Assembly (NCBI RefSeq): GCF_000238355.1
Contig: NZ_AHCA01000002.1
Coordinates: 124,001 to 188,000, forward strand
Source: Pseudoalteromonas haloplanktis ATCC 14393
GTDB taxonomy: Bacteria; Pseudomonadota; Gammaproteobacteria; Enterobacterales; Alteromonadaceae
Reading direction: 5' to 3'
DNA length: 64,000 nucleotides
Shown here: positions 7,932-18,495 of the stretch, one piece after another
How positions within the stretch are numbered: position 1 is the stretch's first letter
Layout of the letters: each line of letters begins with the position of its first letter
Program-made: the position numbers and the translations under genes
Notes under the pieces: model-generated
Told to the model about the DNA's origin: nothing
The model's input: only the letters and a program-made list of their open reading frames with translations
The model's database searches: none

Positions 7932-9329
7932 ATGAAGATATTTCATCGCTCAGTTTGTGCAACTGCTGTAGCAACGATTTTAAGCTTACAACCCGTGCTT
8001 GCTAATGAAACAGATAAACGCCTCGATAAACTGGAAAAACGTTTAGCTGAACTTGAGCAGCAAGTCGCTCAAAAAGATCGTAAAATTGAAGAGCTAGAAC
8101 GAGAGACCGTGGTTACTGCACACCTAGCTGATAAAGCGGCAGAAGTGGCCATTTCGTCGGCATTATTCACACGTTTTTTAGAGCGGCCAAGCTATCAATT
8201 TGACGCCCCCGACAAGAGTATTCAACTCACTAACTCTGATACCACTTTACAGATTGGCGGACAAATTTGGTTAGATGCAATTTACAACAGTGGCGAAATG
8301 ACCAATAGAGCGGGTTTTCAACCTTCTTCTATTGCGTATGACGAAGGAGCAACCCACGATAAAACCACCCTCAGTGCTGGACAATCTAACCTAACTATTA
8401 ATAGCTCCACCCCCACTCAATACGGTGCAATGACCACCCGTTTTGGTGTTGACTTATTTGATTCCCAAGGAAATGCAAAATTTAATCTTACACATTTGTG
8501 GGGAGAGCTCGGTAATTGGGGGGCTGGGCAAACGTTTTCTGGTTTTATGGACATAGATGCGTTTCCAAATATCATGGATTATTGGGGCCCAAATTCAGTG
8601 GTCTTCGCTCGCCAACCGCAACTGCGCTATAACCTTCATACCAACACAGATGATAAATTCATGTTCACCATTGAAAAGTCAGATGCCGATTTAGCTTTGC
8701 CTAATTTTGTCACGGGTAATGACTTTTTATACGTAGAGCAAAATGACTTACCTGATATTACAGCCAGCTACATCAATGGCTTTACAAAAGGCTATATTAA
8801 ATCATCGATTATTTTGCGCCAACTTGGTTATGAGACCAGTAGCAGCGATGACAAGGTAATTGGCTGGGGTATTAACGTCTCGGGTAAATACGCCATAGAC
8901 CGCAAAAACACCCTAAAATATCAGCTTACTCATGGCGAAGGCATTGGCCGCTACATCAATGATGCCTGCTGCAGTTATTATGCAGATGGCACTGCGGATG
9001 GCGTTGCAACAGGTGGCAGTGATGCGGGAGTCGATATTAATGGCAAACTGCAAGCAATCCCAATCACCGTTGGCTACGCCTATTTAGATCACCAATGGAG
9101 TGATAAATACACCAGCTCTATCGGTTTTGGCTACGTTGAGATTGATAACATTGATTCACAGCGAAGTCGCGCGCTTAGCAGTTCATTTTACTCAAACGTT
9201 AATTTGATCTGGAACCCAACCCCAATGTCTCGCGTTGGTGTTGAACTACAATACGGTAAAGTTGAAAGTTTTGGTAACGAAGATGCTGATAACGTAAGGC
9301 TACAAACATCAATTGGTTTTAAATATTAA
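7932..9329 (+). CDS. DcaP-family trimeric porin-like protein
   Basis: The 465-residue precursor has a signal peptide (about 1-24, ending VLANE), then a heptad-rich coiled coil at about 28-58 (KRLDKLEKRLAELEQQ) and a long beta-barrel ending in SIGFKY, an aromatic C-terminus typical of BAM-assembled barrels. This order, coiled coil then barrel, is that of the DcaP porins of Acinetobacter and relatives, which take up dicarboxylic and related acidic compounds. Substrate specificity cannot be read here. The gene follows the DUF481 gene with ten bases between them. Confidence 0.8.
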   Translation: MKIFHRSVCATAVATILSLQPVLANETDKRLDKLEKRLAELEQQVAQKDRKIEELERETVVTAHLADKAAEVAISSALFTRFLERPSYQFDAPDKSIQLTNSDTTLQIGGQIWLDAIYNSGEMTNRAGFQPSSIAYDEGATHDKTTLSAGQSNLTINSSTPTQYGAMTTRFGVDLFDSQGNAKFNLTHLWGELGNWGAGQTFSGFMDIDAFPNIMDYWGPNSVVFARQPQLRYNLHTNTDDKFMFTIEKSDADLALPNFVTGNDFLYVEQNDLPDITASYINGFTKGYIKSSIILRQLGYETSSSDDKVIGWGINVSGKYAIDRKNTLKYQLTHGEGIGRYINDACCSYYADGTADGVATGGSDAGVDINGKLQAIPITVGYAYLDHQWSDKYTSSIGFGYVEIDNIDSQRSRALSSSFYSNVNLIWNPTPMSRVGVELQYGKVESFGNEDADNVRLQTSIGFKY

Positions 9330-9341
9330 TAAGGAAGTACC

Positions 9342-9371
9342 ATGATGACAAAATTACAAGCCTGTTTGTAA
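9342..9371 (+). other. Nine-codon micro-ORF, possible gene remnant or leader peptide
   Basis: Directly after the porin stop, AAGGAAG is followed six bases later by ATG ATG and nine codons in total (MMTKLQACL) before TAA. The ribosome site is better than that of many genes here, and the peptide looks like the start of a signal peptide. It may be the stump of a lost third gene of the operon. No homologue can be claimed. Confidence 0.3.
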
Positions 9372-9500
9372 GTACAATTTACTAAACTATCGATGAACCA
9401 CCTTTATTCAGTTTATTGAGTTGGATAAATACTCAACGTTCGCCGAAATAAATGCCTCACAGGTATTGTTGACTATTAACAACATAAAAAGATAAGTAAT

Positions 9501-9812
9501 ATGAAAAGTACCCCAGAATTTACCAGTTTTAAACGCTTTTACCCTTTCTACTTACAAGAGCATAGAAATGCCACTTGCCGTCGTCTGCATTTTGCTGGTA
9601 GTTTTTTAGTCCTCCTTGTCATTTTATACGCGTTGTTTAGCCAGCAATTTTCGTTATTGTGGTTATTACCTATTATTGGCTACGGTTTTGCGTGGGTTGG
9701 CCATTTTTTCTTTGAAAAAAACCGCCCTGCGACATTCAAACATCCGCTCTATAGCTTGTTGGGAGATTGGGTAATGTTTAAAGACATGTTGGTTGGGAAA
9801 ATAAAGTGGTAA
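9501..9812 (+). CDS. Mpo1-like (DUF962) membrane protein, first copy
   Basis: The 103-residue protein has two membrane hairpins and the histidine pattern of the Mpo1/DUF962 family: YLQEHRNATCRRLHFAGS near residues 13-30 and WVGHFFFEKNRPATFKHP near 70-87. Yeast Mpo1 is an iron-dependent dioxygenase that removes one carbon from 2-hydroxy fatty acids; most bacterial members are untested. It stands alone between the porin and the ABC exporter. A second family member with a different length occurs at 18496-18996. Confidence 0.8.
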   Translation: MKSTPEFTSFKRFYPFYLQEHRNATCRRLHFAGSFLVLLVILYALFSQQFSLLWLLPIIGYGFAWVGHFFFEKNRPATFKHPLYSLLGDWVMFKDMLVGKIKW

Positions 9813-9965
9813 TTCCATGATAGCGAGTCGAAGTTAAAATCGTGGGCTACAAATCAACACGACTACCTCGCCTAATATTAAACACAAACAGTTCGTTATC
9901 TAATTCTGTTTTTGTCGCTTTTCAATGATATAGTTAACGTCATTTTAGCTATTCAAGATATTAGA

Positions 9966-11813
9966 ATGTATCGATTATTTGAACGGATGACCAAGCCGTT
10001 TCCAGAGCGACAACCGACTCAACCGCCAACAACCTTGTTTGCCTTTTGCCGCCACTATACAAAGGGCATGGAAGTTTCATTATTCTTTATGTCATTAAGT
10101 GCGGCGTTATTGGCTATTTTAGAAGTGTCTTTATTTAGTTACATGGGCCAACTTGTTGATTGGCTGAGTATCTATACGCCTGAAACATTATTTGTTGAGC
10201 AAAAGTCCGAACTCATAAAAATGGCGGTTGTATTACTTATCGTCTTGCCAACCGTGGTGTTTTTTCATTCTGCGATACTACACCAAGCTTTATTGGGGAA
10301 TTACCCCATGTCCATTCGTTGGCTTGCACACCGTTACCTACTGCGTCAAAGCGTCAGCTTTTATCAAAACGAATTTGCAGGACGTATTGCTACCAAAGTC
10401 ATGCAAACCTCGCTTGCAGTTCGTGAAACGGTAATGAAATTACTCGATGTACTTATGTACATCGTTGTCTATTTTGGTGCTATGGTATTTTTAGTTGCAG
10501 AAGCAGACTGGCGGTTAATGATCCCACTCTTGGTATGGTTAGCTTTGTATATTTTGATTCAAATGTACTACGTGCCTAAACTTAAAAAAGTAGCCAGTTC
10601 ACAAGCTGATGCCCGCTCAGAAATGACAGGCCGTATCGTTGATAGCTACACCAATATTTCCACTATTAAATTGTTTTCCTACACACAACGTGAAGAACAG
10701 TATGCAAAAGACAGTATGGATGTATTTTTACAACCTGTTTATAAACAAATGCGTTTAGTAACGAGCTTAAATTTTGCCATTCAAACCCTAAATTACTTTT
10801 TAGTATTTAGCGTTGCAGCCCTATCATTATATTTATGGACCTTGAGCGCTATTAGTGCGGGAGCAATTGCGATTGCCGTGAGCTTAGCACTGCGTTTAAA
10901 CGGCATGGCACAGTGGATCATGTGGGAAATTAGCGGATTATTTGAAAATATCGGCACTGTCGCCGATGGTATGAAAACCCTTTCTAATCCAATAGAAGTT
11001 GATGACCTGCCAAATGCTGGCACACTGAAAGTCAGCAGCGGTGCAATTGACTTTAGCAACGTGCATTTTAATTATGGCAAAGCAGCAAATGAAACCAACC
11101 GCGGTGCAGTGATCAATCACTTAAATCTAAATATAAAAGCCGGTGAAAAAATAGGCTTAGTAGGACGCTCAGGCGCCGGTAAATCAACTCTGGTTAATTT
11201 ATTATTGCGCTTTTACGATGTGGATAGCGGCAGTATTAATATTGATGGTCAAGACATCTCAAAAGTGAGCCAAGAAAGCTTACGACAGTACATTGCAATG
11301 GTTACACAAGACACCTCTTTACTACACCGCTCAGTAAAAGAAAATATCTTATATGGCCGGCCTGACGCCAGTGATGAAGAGATGCTACGCGCCGCCAAGC
11401 AAGCCAAAGCACTTGAGTTTATTGACGATCTTGAAGACAGCAAAGGCAATAAAGGCTTTGCCGCACAAGTAGGTGAGCGTGGTGTAAAACTCTCCGGCGG
11501 GCAACGTCAACGTATCGCCATCGCCCGCGTGCTGCTGAAAAATGCCCCGATACTGATTTTAGATGAAGCAACCAGCGCACTTGACTCCGAAGTCGAAGCA
11601 GCCATTCAAGCAAGTCTTGATGACTTAATGACCGGCAAAACCGTGATCGCAATTGCTCACCGCCTATCCACTATCGCACAAATGGATAGGCTTATCGTGC
11701 TTGATGACGGCGGGATTGTAGAGCAAGGCAGTCATGATGAACTATTAGCGCAAAATGGTATTTATGCTGCTTTATGGGCACATCAAACCGGCGGTTTTAT
11801 TGGCGTAGAGTAA
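9966..11813 (+). CDS. ABC exporter, fused permease and ATPase
   Basis: This half-transporter of about 615 residues has six membrane helices in the first 330 residues and a nucleotide-binding domain after about residue 355. Visible motifs are Walker A (GRSGAGKSTL), Q-loop (MVTQDTSLLH), signature (LSGGQRQRIAIARVL), Walker B (ILILDEATSALD) and the switch His (IAHRLS). It is expected to work as a homodimer in the inner membrane, exporting a lipid, peptide or drug; the substrate is not evident. I take ATG 9966 as the start; an in-frame TTG at 9912 would add 18 residues and no start has a strong ribosome site. Confidence 0.85.
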   Translation: MYRLFERMTKPFPERQPTQPPTTLFAFCRHYTKGMEVSLFFMSLSAALLAILEVSLFSYMGQLVDWLSIYTPETLFVEQKSELIKMAVVLLIVLPTVVFFHSAILHQALLGNYPMSIRWLAHRYLLRQSVSFYQNEFAGRIATKVMQTSLAVRETVMKLLDVLMYIVVYFGAMVFLVAEADWRLMIPLLVWLALYILIQMYYVPKLKKVASSQADARSEMTGRIVDSYTNISTIKLFSYTQREEQYAKDSMDVFLQPVYKQMRLVTSLNFAIQTLNYFLVFSVAALSLYLWTLSAISAGAIAIAVSLALRLNGMAQWIMWEISGLFENIGTVADGMKTLSNPIEVDDLPNAGTLKVSSGAIDFSNVHFNYGKAANETNRGAVINHLNLNIKAGEKIGLVGRSGAGKSTLVNLLLRFYDVDSGSINIDGQDISKVSQESLRQYIAMVTQDTSLLHRSVKENILYGRPDASDEEMLRAAKQAKALEFIDDLEDSKGNKGFAAQVGERGVKLSGGQRQRIAIARVLLKNAPILILDEATSALDSEVEAAIQASLDDLMTGKTVIAIAHRLSTIAQMDRLIVLDDGGIVEQGSHDELLAQNGIYAALWAHQTGGFIGVE

Positions 11814-11833
11814 TTTTACCTAGCCATAACACA

Positions 11834-11879
11834 AGGTTAAGTTTCAAAATCCAAGCGCTGTTTTTTTGAAACTTAACCT
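11834..11879. terminator. Perfect 15-bp hairpin after the ABC exporter gene
   Basis: AGGTTAAGTTTCAAA (11834-11848) is the exact reverse complement of 11865-11879, with a 16-base spacer that can extend the stem by further A-T pairs. No T run follows on the plus strand, so it may act as an RNA-stabilising or Rho-assisted 3' structure rather than a textbook intrinsic terminator. Confidence 0.5.
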
Positions 11880-11928
11880 GCCACATGCCATTACAAAAAA
11901 TTTTGTCGTTTTTAAACCAACCCGTTGG

Positions 11929-12024
11929 GCGTTTCACAGGTAGTTACTCTCGGCGTTGTTACTTCTTAAAAGGGACCGCCATTGTTGCAAAGTAACGCCT
12001 TGATATTAAGCCCCTGTGAAACGC
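11929..12024. repeat. Nested inverted repeat upstream of mnmA
   Basis: GCGTTTCACAGG (11929-11940) pairs exactly with CCTGTGAAACGC (12013-12024). Inside, GGCGTTGTTAC (from 11952) can pair, with one bulge, with GTAACGCC (11992-11999). The region from 11814 to 12177 has no gene; besides this structure it holds the hairpin at 11834-11879 and the mnmA promoter. The structure could be a small RNA, a leader element or a degenerate mobile repeat. Confidence 0.55.
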
Positions 12025-12037
12025 TGAATTCTGCATC

Positions 12038-12066
12038 TTGAGGTGGTTTGGGTATACTGCTATAAT
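12038..12066 (+). promoter_or_regulatory. Sigma-70 promoter for mnmA
   Basis: TTGAGG (12038-12043) and TATAAT (12061-12066) are separated by 17 bases, close to consensus. It lies about 110 bases before the mnmA start and begins just after the inverted repeat ending at 12024, so the repeat itself would not be transcribed from it. Confidence 0.7.
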
Positions 12067-12177
12067 CGCGGCCTTTCATAGCCTGCGTAATTTGTCAGAG
12101 TGTCTTTTCTTGAGCCCTGTAATGCGTATAAACGCTAGTAGTTTAAATGACAGCAACCTGTATAAGCGAAATTATCC

Positions 12178-13278
12178 ATGAGCGAAAATAGTCACATTAA
12201 AGTCATCGTTGGCATGTCCGGCGGTGTTGATTCTTCTGTATCAGCTTATTTATTAAAACAACAAGGCTATCACGTTGAAGGCCTGTTTATGAAGAACTGG
12301 GAAGAAGACGATAATGATGAATATTGCGCTGCGGCAGATGATTTAAAAGATGCCCAAGCAGTCTGTGACAAGCTAGGGATTGAGCTACATACAGTAAACT
12401 TTGCTGCAGAATATTGGGATAACGTGTTTGAATATTTCCTTGCTGAGTATAAAGCGGGCCGTACACCGAATCCTGACATCATGTGTAATAAAGAAATCAA
12501 GTTCAAAGCTTTCTTAGAGTTTGCTGCAGGTGCACTTGGCGCTGATTATATTGCAACAGGCCATTATGTTCGTCGTGAATTGCGCGATGACAAATACGTA
12601 ATGTGCCGTGGCCTTGATGATAATAAAGATCAAAGCTACTTCTTATATACATTAAGCCATGAACATATTGCACAAACATTGTTTCCGGTGGGTGATATTG
12701 CCAAACCAGAAGTACGGCGCATTGCTGAAGAGCAAGATTTAATTACCCACGATAAAAAAGACAGCACCGGTATTTGCTTTATCGGCGAACGTAAGTTTAA
12801 AGACTTTTTACAAAAATTCTTACCTGCGCAGCCTGGAGTTATCGAAGACACTGACGGCAATAATGTAGGTGAGCATGAAGGCTTGATGTATCACACTCTT
12901 GGTCAACGTAAAGGTTTACTAATTGGCGGCATGAAAGAAGGCTCAGGCGAACCTTGGTACGTGGTTGATAAAGATATTGAGCGTAATGTGTTAGTGGTTG
13001 GTCAAGGTAAAGATCACCCTCGCCTTTACAGCAATGGTTTAAATGCCAACCAATTACACTGGGTTGACCGTGTTGGACCTAAAGGCACTACACGCTGCAC
13101 AGTAAAAACACGTTATCGCCAAGAAGACATCAACTGTACTCTACTGGTTGGTGATGATGGTGTAGCAAGAGTGTTATTCGATGAACCTCAAAAAGCCGTC
13201 ACTCCAGGTCAATCAGCAGTATTTTATGCCAATGAAGTGTGTTTGGGCGGTGGTATCATTGATTCGGTGATCAAATAA
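12178..13278 (+). CDS. mnmA: tRNA-specific 2-thiouridylase MnmA
   Basis: The 366-residue enzyme activates U34 of tRNA-Lys, -Glu and -Gln with ATP and inserts sulfur delivered through the Tus relay to give s2U34. The PP-loop is at residues 12-18 (GMSGGVDSS); the catalytic cysteines are visible in [12 protein letters not shown] and [12 protein letters not shown], and the conserved DQSYFLY and LGQRKGL motifs are present. Length is normal for the family. It is followed by hflD with the A of the next ATG inside its stop region, the same order as in E. coli (mnmA-hflD-purB). Confidence 0.97.
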   Translation: MSENSHIKVIVGMSGGVDSSVSAYLLKQQGYHVEGLFMKNWEEDDNDEYCAAADDLKDAQAVCDKLGIELHTVNFAAEYWDNVFEYFLAEYKAGRTPNPDIMCNKEIKFKAFLEFAAGALGADYIATGHYVRRELRDDKYVMCRGLDDNKDQSYFLYTLSHEHIAQTLFPVGDIAKPEVRRIAEEQDLITHDKKDSTGICFIGERKFKDFLQKFLPAQPGVIEDTDGNNVGEHEGLMYHTLGQRKGLLIGGMKEGSGEPWYVVDKDIERNVLVVGQGKDHPRLYSNGLNANQLHWVDRVGPKGTTRCTVKTRYRQEDINCTLLVGDDGVARVLFDEPQKAVTPGQSAVFYANEVCLGGGIIDSVIK

Positions 13279-13880
13279 TGACTGAAAACCAAGTTATGGC
13301 GCTGGCCGCAATGTGCCAAGCAGCTAAACAAGTACAAAAAATAGCGCAATACGGCAGTAGTAACGATTACGAGTTAGAAAAGCTCTTAAACAGCATAGTA
13401 GAAACATCGCCAGAAACACCCAGCGATGTTTACCAAGGCACTGAAAACTTAAGAGAAGGCTATAAAATATTAGTTAATCAACTCAGTGCTGGTGAAAATA
13501 AAGATGTAGAAATCGTCAAATACGTTGGCGGTTTAATGCAACTTGAACGCGCTTTAAGCGCCAAAGCAAGCAGCTTAACAGAGCTTGGCAAAGGTATTGA
13601 AGATGTTAAGCGACGCCTTAATCACTTTGCCATCACCGATGACACCGTGATCGCTGCCCTTGCCGATATTTATTCAAAGGTGCTTAGCCCCCTTGGGCAC
13701 CGAATTCAGGTTTATGGCAAACCTGATTTATTAAAACAGCAATTAGTACAACACAAAATACGTGCGTTATTATTAGCAGGTATTCGCAGTGCAGTATTAT
13801 GGCGACAAATGGGCGGTAAACGCCGTCATTTTTTCTTTGCAAAAAGAAAAATTATCGCCATTGCTAAAAACCATATTTAA
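13278..13880 (+). CDS. hflD: High-frequency lysogenization protein HflD
   Basis: The 200-residue, mostly helical protein matches HflD in length and sequence (LEKLLNSIVETSPETPSDVYQ region, then GLMQLERALSAK and a basic C-terminal IRALLLAGIRSAVLWRQMGG). In E. coli HflD is a peripheral inner-membrane protein that binds the lambda CII activator and blocks its DNA binding; the native cellular role is uncertain. It overlaps the end of mnmA by one base and precedes purB by 32 bases, the conserved arrangement in gammaproteobacteria. Confidence 0.92.
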   Translation: MTENQVMALAAMCQAAKQVQKIAQYGSSNDYELEKLLNSIVETSPETPSDVYQGTENLREGYKILVNQLSAGENKDVEIVKYVGGLMQLERALSAKASSLTELGKGIEDVKRRLNHFAITDDTVIAALADIYSKVLSPLGHRIQVYGKPDLLKQQLVQHKIRALLLAGIRSAVLWRQMGGKRRHFFFAKRKIIAIAKNHI

Positions 13881-13897
13881 TTATCGTTCAAAACTAA

Positions 13898-15283
<1,386 letters not shown>

Positions 15284-15306
15284 AGGCTTTTAGCTAAAAC
15301 GTTTAT

Positions 15307-15338
15307 AAAGCGAAAGGCCCTTGCCTTTCGCTTTTTTT
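15307..15338 (+). terminator. Intrinsic terminator of purB
   Basis: AAAGCGAAAGGC (15307-15318), loop CCTT, and GCCTTTCGCTTT (15323-15334) form a 12-bp perfect stem that runs into a T tract. Confidence 0.92.
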
Positions 15339-15356
15339 ATTTTTAATAGGCGCAGC

Positions 15357-16502
15357 ATGTATCAACTAACTATAAATGGCTTAACTGAGCAACAATTTCT
15401 AACCCAATATTGGCAAAAACAACCGCTCTTGATCAAACAAGGTTTTGTAGAATTTGCAGATCCACTTGATGCTAATGAGCTTGCTGGCCTTGCTATGGAA
15501 GAGAGTATTGAATCACGAATAATCACAAACCAGAACAACGATTGGCAAGCACACCATGGTCCATTTGAAAATTTTGAATTACTAACAGAGCAAAATTCGA
15601 CCCTATTGGTACAAGCCGTTGACCACTGGCATCCTGCAGCTGCACAGCTTCTTGAGCCATTTAGATTTATTCCGAATTGGCGTATTGACGATTTAATGAT
15701 CAGCTTTTCAACGCCAGGCGGCGGTGTAGGCCCACATTTAGATCAATACGATGTATTTATCATTCAAGGTGAAGGTAAGCGCCATTGGCGGGTTGGAATG
15801 CCTGATGCGAGTTTAAAACAATTTGCACAAAATAAAAGCTTATTACAAGTTGAACAATTTCCTGCTGTTATCGATTGTATCCTAGAACCTGGCGACATTT
15901 TATATATTCCGCCTGGCTGTCCACATGAAGGTTACGCTGTAGAAAATGCGCTGAATTACTCTATCGGTTTTCGCGCCCCAAATCAGCGTGATTTACTGTC
16001 AAACTTTGCCGATCATATCATTGATAAAGAAGCTGGAAATAAACGTTATCAAGATCCAGCAATCACATTACGTGAGTCTAAAGGTGAGATCCAATCAACA
16101 GAGGCCGATAACGTAAAGCAATTAATGCAGGCTATCTTAGAGGACGACATCTTATTTAAATCTTGGTTAGGAACTACATTGAGTCAACCTAAGCATGAGA
16201 TGGATCTAATGCCACCAGAAGATTTATTTAGTAGTGAGCAAGTGAGCGAGCTAATAGCGGATGATGAGATTATTTTTGAGCGTTTAGGTGGTACTCGAGC
16301 GCTATATCAAGTTTTTGAAAACGAAATACTTCTAAGTATTAATGGCGAAAATTATACCCTCCCTGAGAGTGATTTAAGCGCGGTTAAATTACTCACAGAT
16401 CACACCACAGTGACAGCAGAGCAACTTAATAGTTCAAAAAATAGTTTATTATTTGTACAAACCTTTACTACACTTCTTAATGAGGGGATTTGGTTTTGCT
16501 AG
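15357..16502 (+). CDS. roxA: Ribosomal protein L16 arginine hydroxylase (JmjC/cupin, RoxA/YcfD)
   Basis: The protein of about 381 residues is a 2-oxoglutarate/Fe(II) oxygenase that hydroxylates an arginine of ribosomal protein uL16. The metal site is HLDQYD in the segment VGPHLDQYDVFIIQG and the distal His in IPPGCPHEGYAVE. The C-terminal region is the dimerisation/winged-helix part of the family. I start at ATG 15357 (TAGG seven bases upstream); a longer frame back to 15321 would run through the purB terminator. The GNAT gene follows after 12 bases. Confidence 0.9.
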   Translation: MYQLTINGLTEQQFLTQYWQKQPLLIKQGFVEFADPLDANELAGLAMEESIESRIITNQNNDWQAHHGPFENFELLTEQNSTLLVQAVDHWHPAAAQLLEPFRFIPNWRIDDLMISFSTPGGGVGPHLDQYDVFIIQGEGKRHWRVGMPDASLKQFAQNKSLLQVEQFPAVIDCILEPGDILYIPPGCPHEGYAVENALNYSIGFRAPNQRDLLSNFADHIIDKEAGNKRYQDPAITLRESKGEIQSTEADNVKQLMQAILEDDILFKSWLGTTLSQPKHEMDLMPPEDLFSSEQVSELIADDEIIFERLGGTRALYQVFENEILLSINGENYTLPESDLSAVKLLTDHTTVTAEQLNSSKNSLLFVQTFTTLLNEGIWFC

Positions 16503-16514
16503 GAGTGGGTATTT

Positions 16515-16973
16515 ATGGGCTATCATATCAGCAAAGTAGAATGGGAGTTAGGTAAGGAGTTACTGCAACAGATCAGAGAGCGGGTTTTTGTATATGAACT
16601 ACATATTCCCAAGCATGTTGAGTTTGATAACCTTGATCGGTGCGCTCATCATATTTTAGTCACCGATGATAGCCAAAGCCCTATTGCAACCGGCCGGTTA
16701 TGTAACGATGGGCTAATTGGGCGAATTGCGGTGCTACCCGAGCATCGCAACCGTTCTGTATATCGCTCACTACTCACCTATATTGTTGAGCTTGCACAAC
16801 AACAAGGCTGTGATTGCGTCAGTATTAATTGCATTTTAAACGAAGTAGAGCGATTTAAACGCAATGGTTTTGAGCAACAAGGTCATGTGTTTATGGAAGC
16901 AGGAATTCCGCGGCTGCGTATGCAATGCCCGATAAATAGATTTAATACAAAACCGTTCACGCTGGTTCATTAA
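16515..16973 (+). CDS. GNAT-family N-acetyltransferase
   Basis: The 152-residue single-domain protein shows the GNAT acetyl-CoA motif around residues 75-90 (IGRIAVLPEHRNRSVYRSLL) and the pattern FKRNGFEQQGHVFMEAGIPRLRM near the C-terminus, like the ElaA/YjcF branch. AGGAG precedes the ATG. The acceptor is unknown. The gene lies 12 bases after roxA and is probably co-transcribed with it. Confidence 0.85.
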   Translation: MGYHISKVEWELGKELLQQIRERVFVYELHIPKHVEFDNLDRCAHHILVTDDSQSPIATGRLCNDGLIGRIAVLPEHRNRSVYRSLLTYIVELAQQQGCDCVSINCILNEVERFKRNGFEQQGHVFMEAGIPRLRMQCPINRFNTKPFTLVH

Positions 16974-16983
16974 ATAAATATAA

Positions 16984-17030
16984 AAAAGCGAACTTATTAA
17001 GCTGAAGAGCCAAATAATACGTTCGCTTTT
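16984..17030. terminator. Bidirectional terminator between convergent genes
   Basis: AAAAGCGAAC (16984-16993) pairs with GTTCGCTTTT (17021-17030), a 10-bp stem with A and T flanks that suit both strands and a 27-base loop. It separates the GNAT gene from the convergent DUF4826-like gene. Confidence 0.65.
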
Positions 17031-17072
17031 GTACTTATTAACTTAAGTTGAGCTAGTATAGCTGAGCTAATG

Positions 17073-17537
17073 TTATTTAGGTTCGTTTAGCCACAACTCT
17101 TCTTTTTCGTACATCTCATAAAGACCGTGTGCACGATTAATTAAAAGATTAGCAAAATCAACTTGGGTTTTATCACGCGCGCCGCCGCTGTGAATGATTT
17201 GATCTGCTTTTAACTGCCATTGCAAAGAAAAATAACGCAATGCTTCACGGGCGTTTTCTGCCACTGACGCTAGCGCATGATCTGTTGGCAGACGACCTGT
17301 TATAACCCAGTAGCTTTTTCCGTCTTGGCCTTTAAACTTCCAAAGTGCACACAGTGGGGCAATAAATCGGCTTTCTTTTTCTATTAAGCTCTTTGGCATT
17401 ACGCCTTTTTCTGCTAAATGTTTTTGCGCGTTTTGAAAGCATTCTCGCTGCCACATTACACTCTGCTGATGAGCCAATGCTTGCTCTTCGGCTGTTAGCG
17501 GCTTGGCTTGCTTTGATTCCACTTGTTCTTTATCCAT
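17073..17537 (-). CDS. DUF4826-like cytoplasmic protein
   Basis: From ATG 17537 the protein has 154 residues, is charged and has no signal or membrane segment. It carries the run AEKGVMPKSLIEKESRFIAPLCALWKF... and YWVITGRLPTDH ... AREALRYFSLQWQLKAD, which I recognise as the DUF4826 family of marine gammaproteobacteria; its function is unknown. An upstream in-frame extension to 17612 lacks a better ribosome site and reads as cysteine- and lysine-rich low-quality sequence. It lies downstream of the SDR gene on the same strand, 140 bases away. Confidence 0.65.
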   Translation of the reverse strand: MDKEQVESKQAKPLTAEEQALAHQQSVMWQRECFQNAQKHLAEKGVMPKSLIEKESRFIAPLCALWKFKGQDGKSYWVITGRLPTDHALASVAENAREALRYFSLQWQLKADQIIHSGGARDKTQVDFANLLINRAHGLYEMYEKEELWLNEPK

Positions 17538-17677
17538 TACAATAGTTACTCTTTTACAACATTTTTTACACTTTAAGGGCATATAATTGATGGTGCAAGT
17601 AATAAAAGACAAAACGGTGTGGTTACCCGCGTGTTTGTTTGCTATTCAACCAATATGCACAACTGACCAAATTTATA

Positions 17678-18469
17678 TTACCGATAGCTGGTTCTTGCCG
17701 TTAAACGGTTAAATAAACCCGGGAAAAAACGTTTTATAGTAGGCGCCCAACCACTGATCCCCTCACCTATTACAACTTCATCTTTTCTGTTCGCAATGGC
17801 GTGTATCATCTGTTTAACGGCAACCGTAACGTCCATGCCATTTTCAATAGAGGGTTCCGCTTTATTTTGCGCCACACCATGCTCATTTAACGAATTATGT
17901 GCGATAGCCGTTTTAATTGAACCAGGGCATACTGTTAAACAATGAATGTTTTTATTTGACACCTCTGCGCGCAGGCAATCCATAAAACCCACTACCGCAT
18001 ATTTAGAGCCTGAATAACCCGTTCTAAACTGAGAACCTACTTTCCCCGCTACACTGCTGATTGATACAACCGCCCCCCCGCCTTGTGCCACCATTGAAGG
18101 TAACACTGCTTTGGTAAGTGCCACTAAACCAAAGTAGTTCACTTCCATTAACTGGCGATACACTGAGAAATCATTTTCCAAAAATAAGCTACGCTGCGAC
18201 ACACCGCCGTTATTGATCAGAATATCAACCTTACCAATGTCGTTGATGTGCTGAGTGACGTATTCAAGTACCTGCTCTGGTTGTGCTAAATCAAGAGGGA
18301 TAACTTGATGCTGGCTACCGTTTAACTCACTGCATAACTGTTCAAGCTTAACAACATTCCGTGCTGACAAAATAACCCGCGCCCCCAGCTGTGCAAATTG
18401 AATTGCCAACTCTTTACCAATGCCTGAAGATGCACCGGTGATCCACACTGTTTTATTATTAAAATTCAT
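17678..18469 (-). CDS. SDR-family oxidoreductase
   Basis: The 263-residue protein is a classical short-chain dehydrogenase: TGASSGIG (residues 11-18) binds the nucleotide, NNGG follows at about 86-89, Ser near 137 (VVSISSVAG) and the YSGSK active-site pair at about 153-157 complete the catalytic set. The Arg after VILSAR suggests NADP preference. The substrate is unknown; related proteins are often annotated as DHRS7-like. It follows the Mpo1-like gene by 26 bases on the same strand, which hints at lipid metabolism. Confidence 0.88.
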   Translation of the reverse strand: MNFNNKTVWITGASSGIGKELAIQFAQLGARVILSARNVVKLEQLCSELNGSQHQVIPLDLAQPEQVLEYVTQHINDIGKVDILINNGGVSQRSLFLENDFSVYRQLMEVNYFGLVALTKAVLPSMVAQGGGAVVSISSVAGKVGSQFRTGYSGSKYAVVGFMDCLRAEVSNKNIHCLTVCPGSIKTAIAHNSLNEHGVAQNKAEPSIENGMDVTVAVKQMIHAIANRKDEVVIGEGISGWAPTIKRFFPGLFNRLTARTSYR

Positions 18470-18495
18470 TATTTACCTTTATTGATATTGGGTGT

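Noticed and set aside
15321..15356. Upstream extension of roxA
   Set aside because: The extra codons run through the purB terminator hairpin; ATG 15357 has its own ribosome site.
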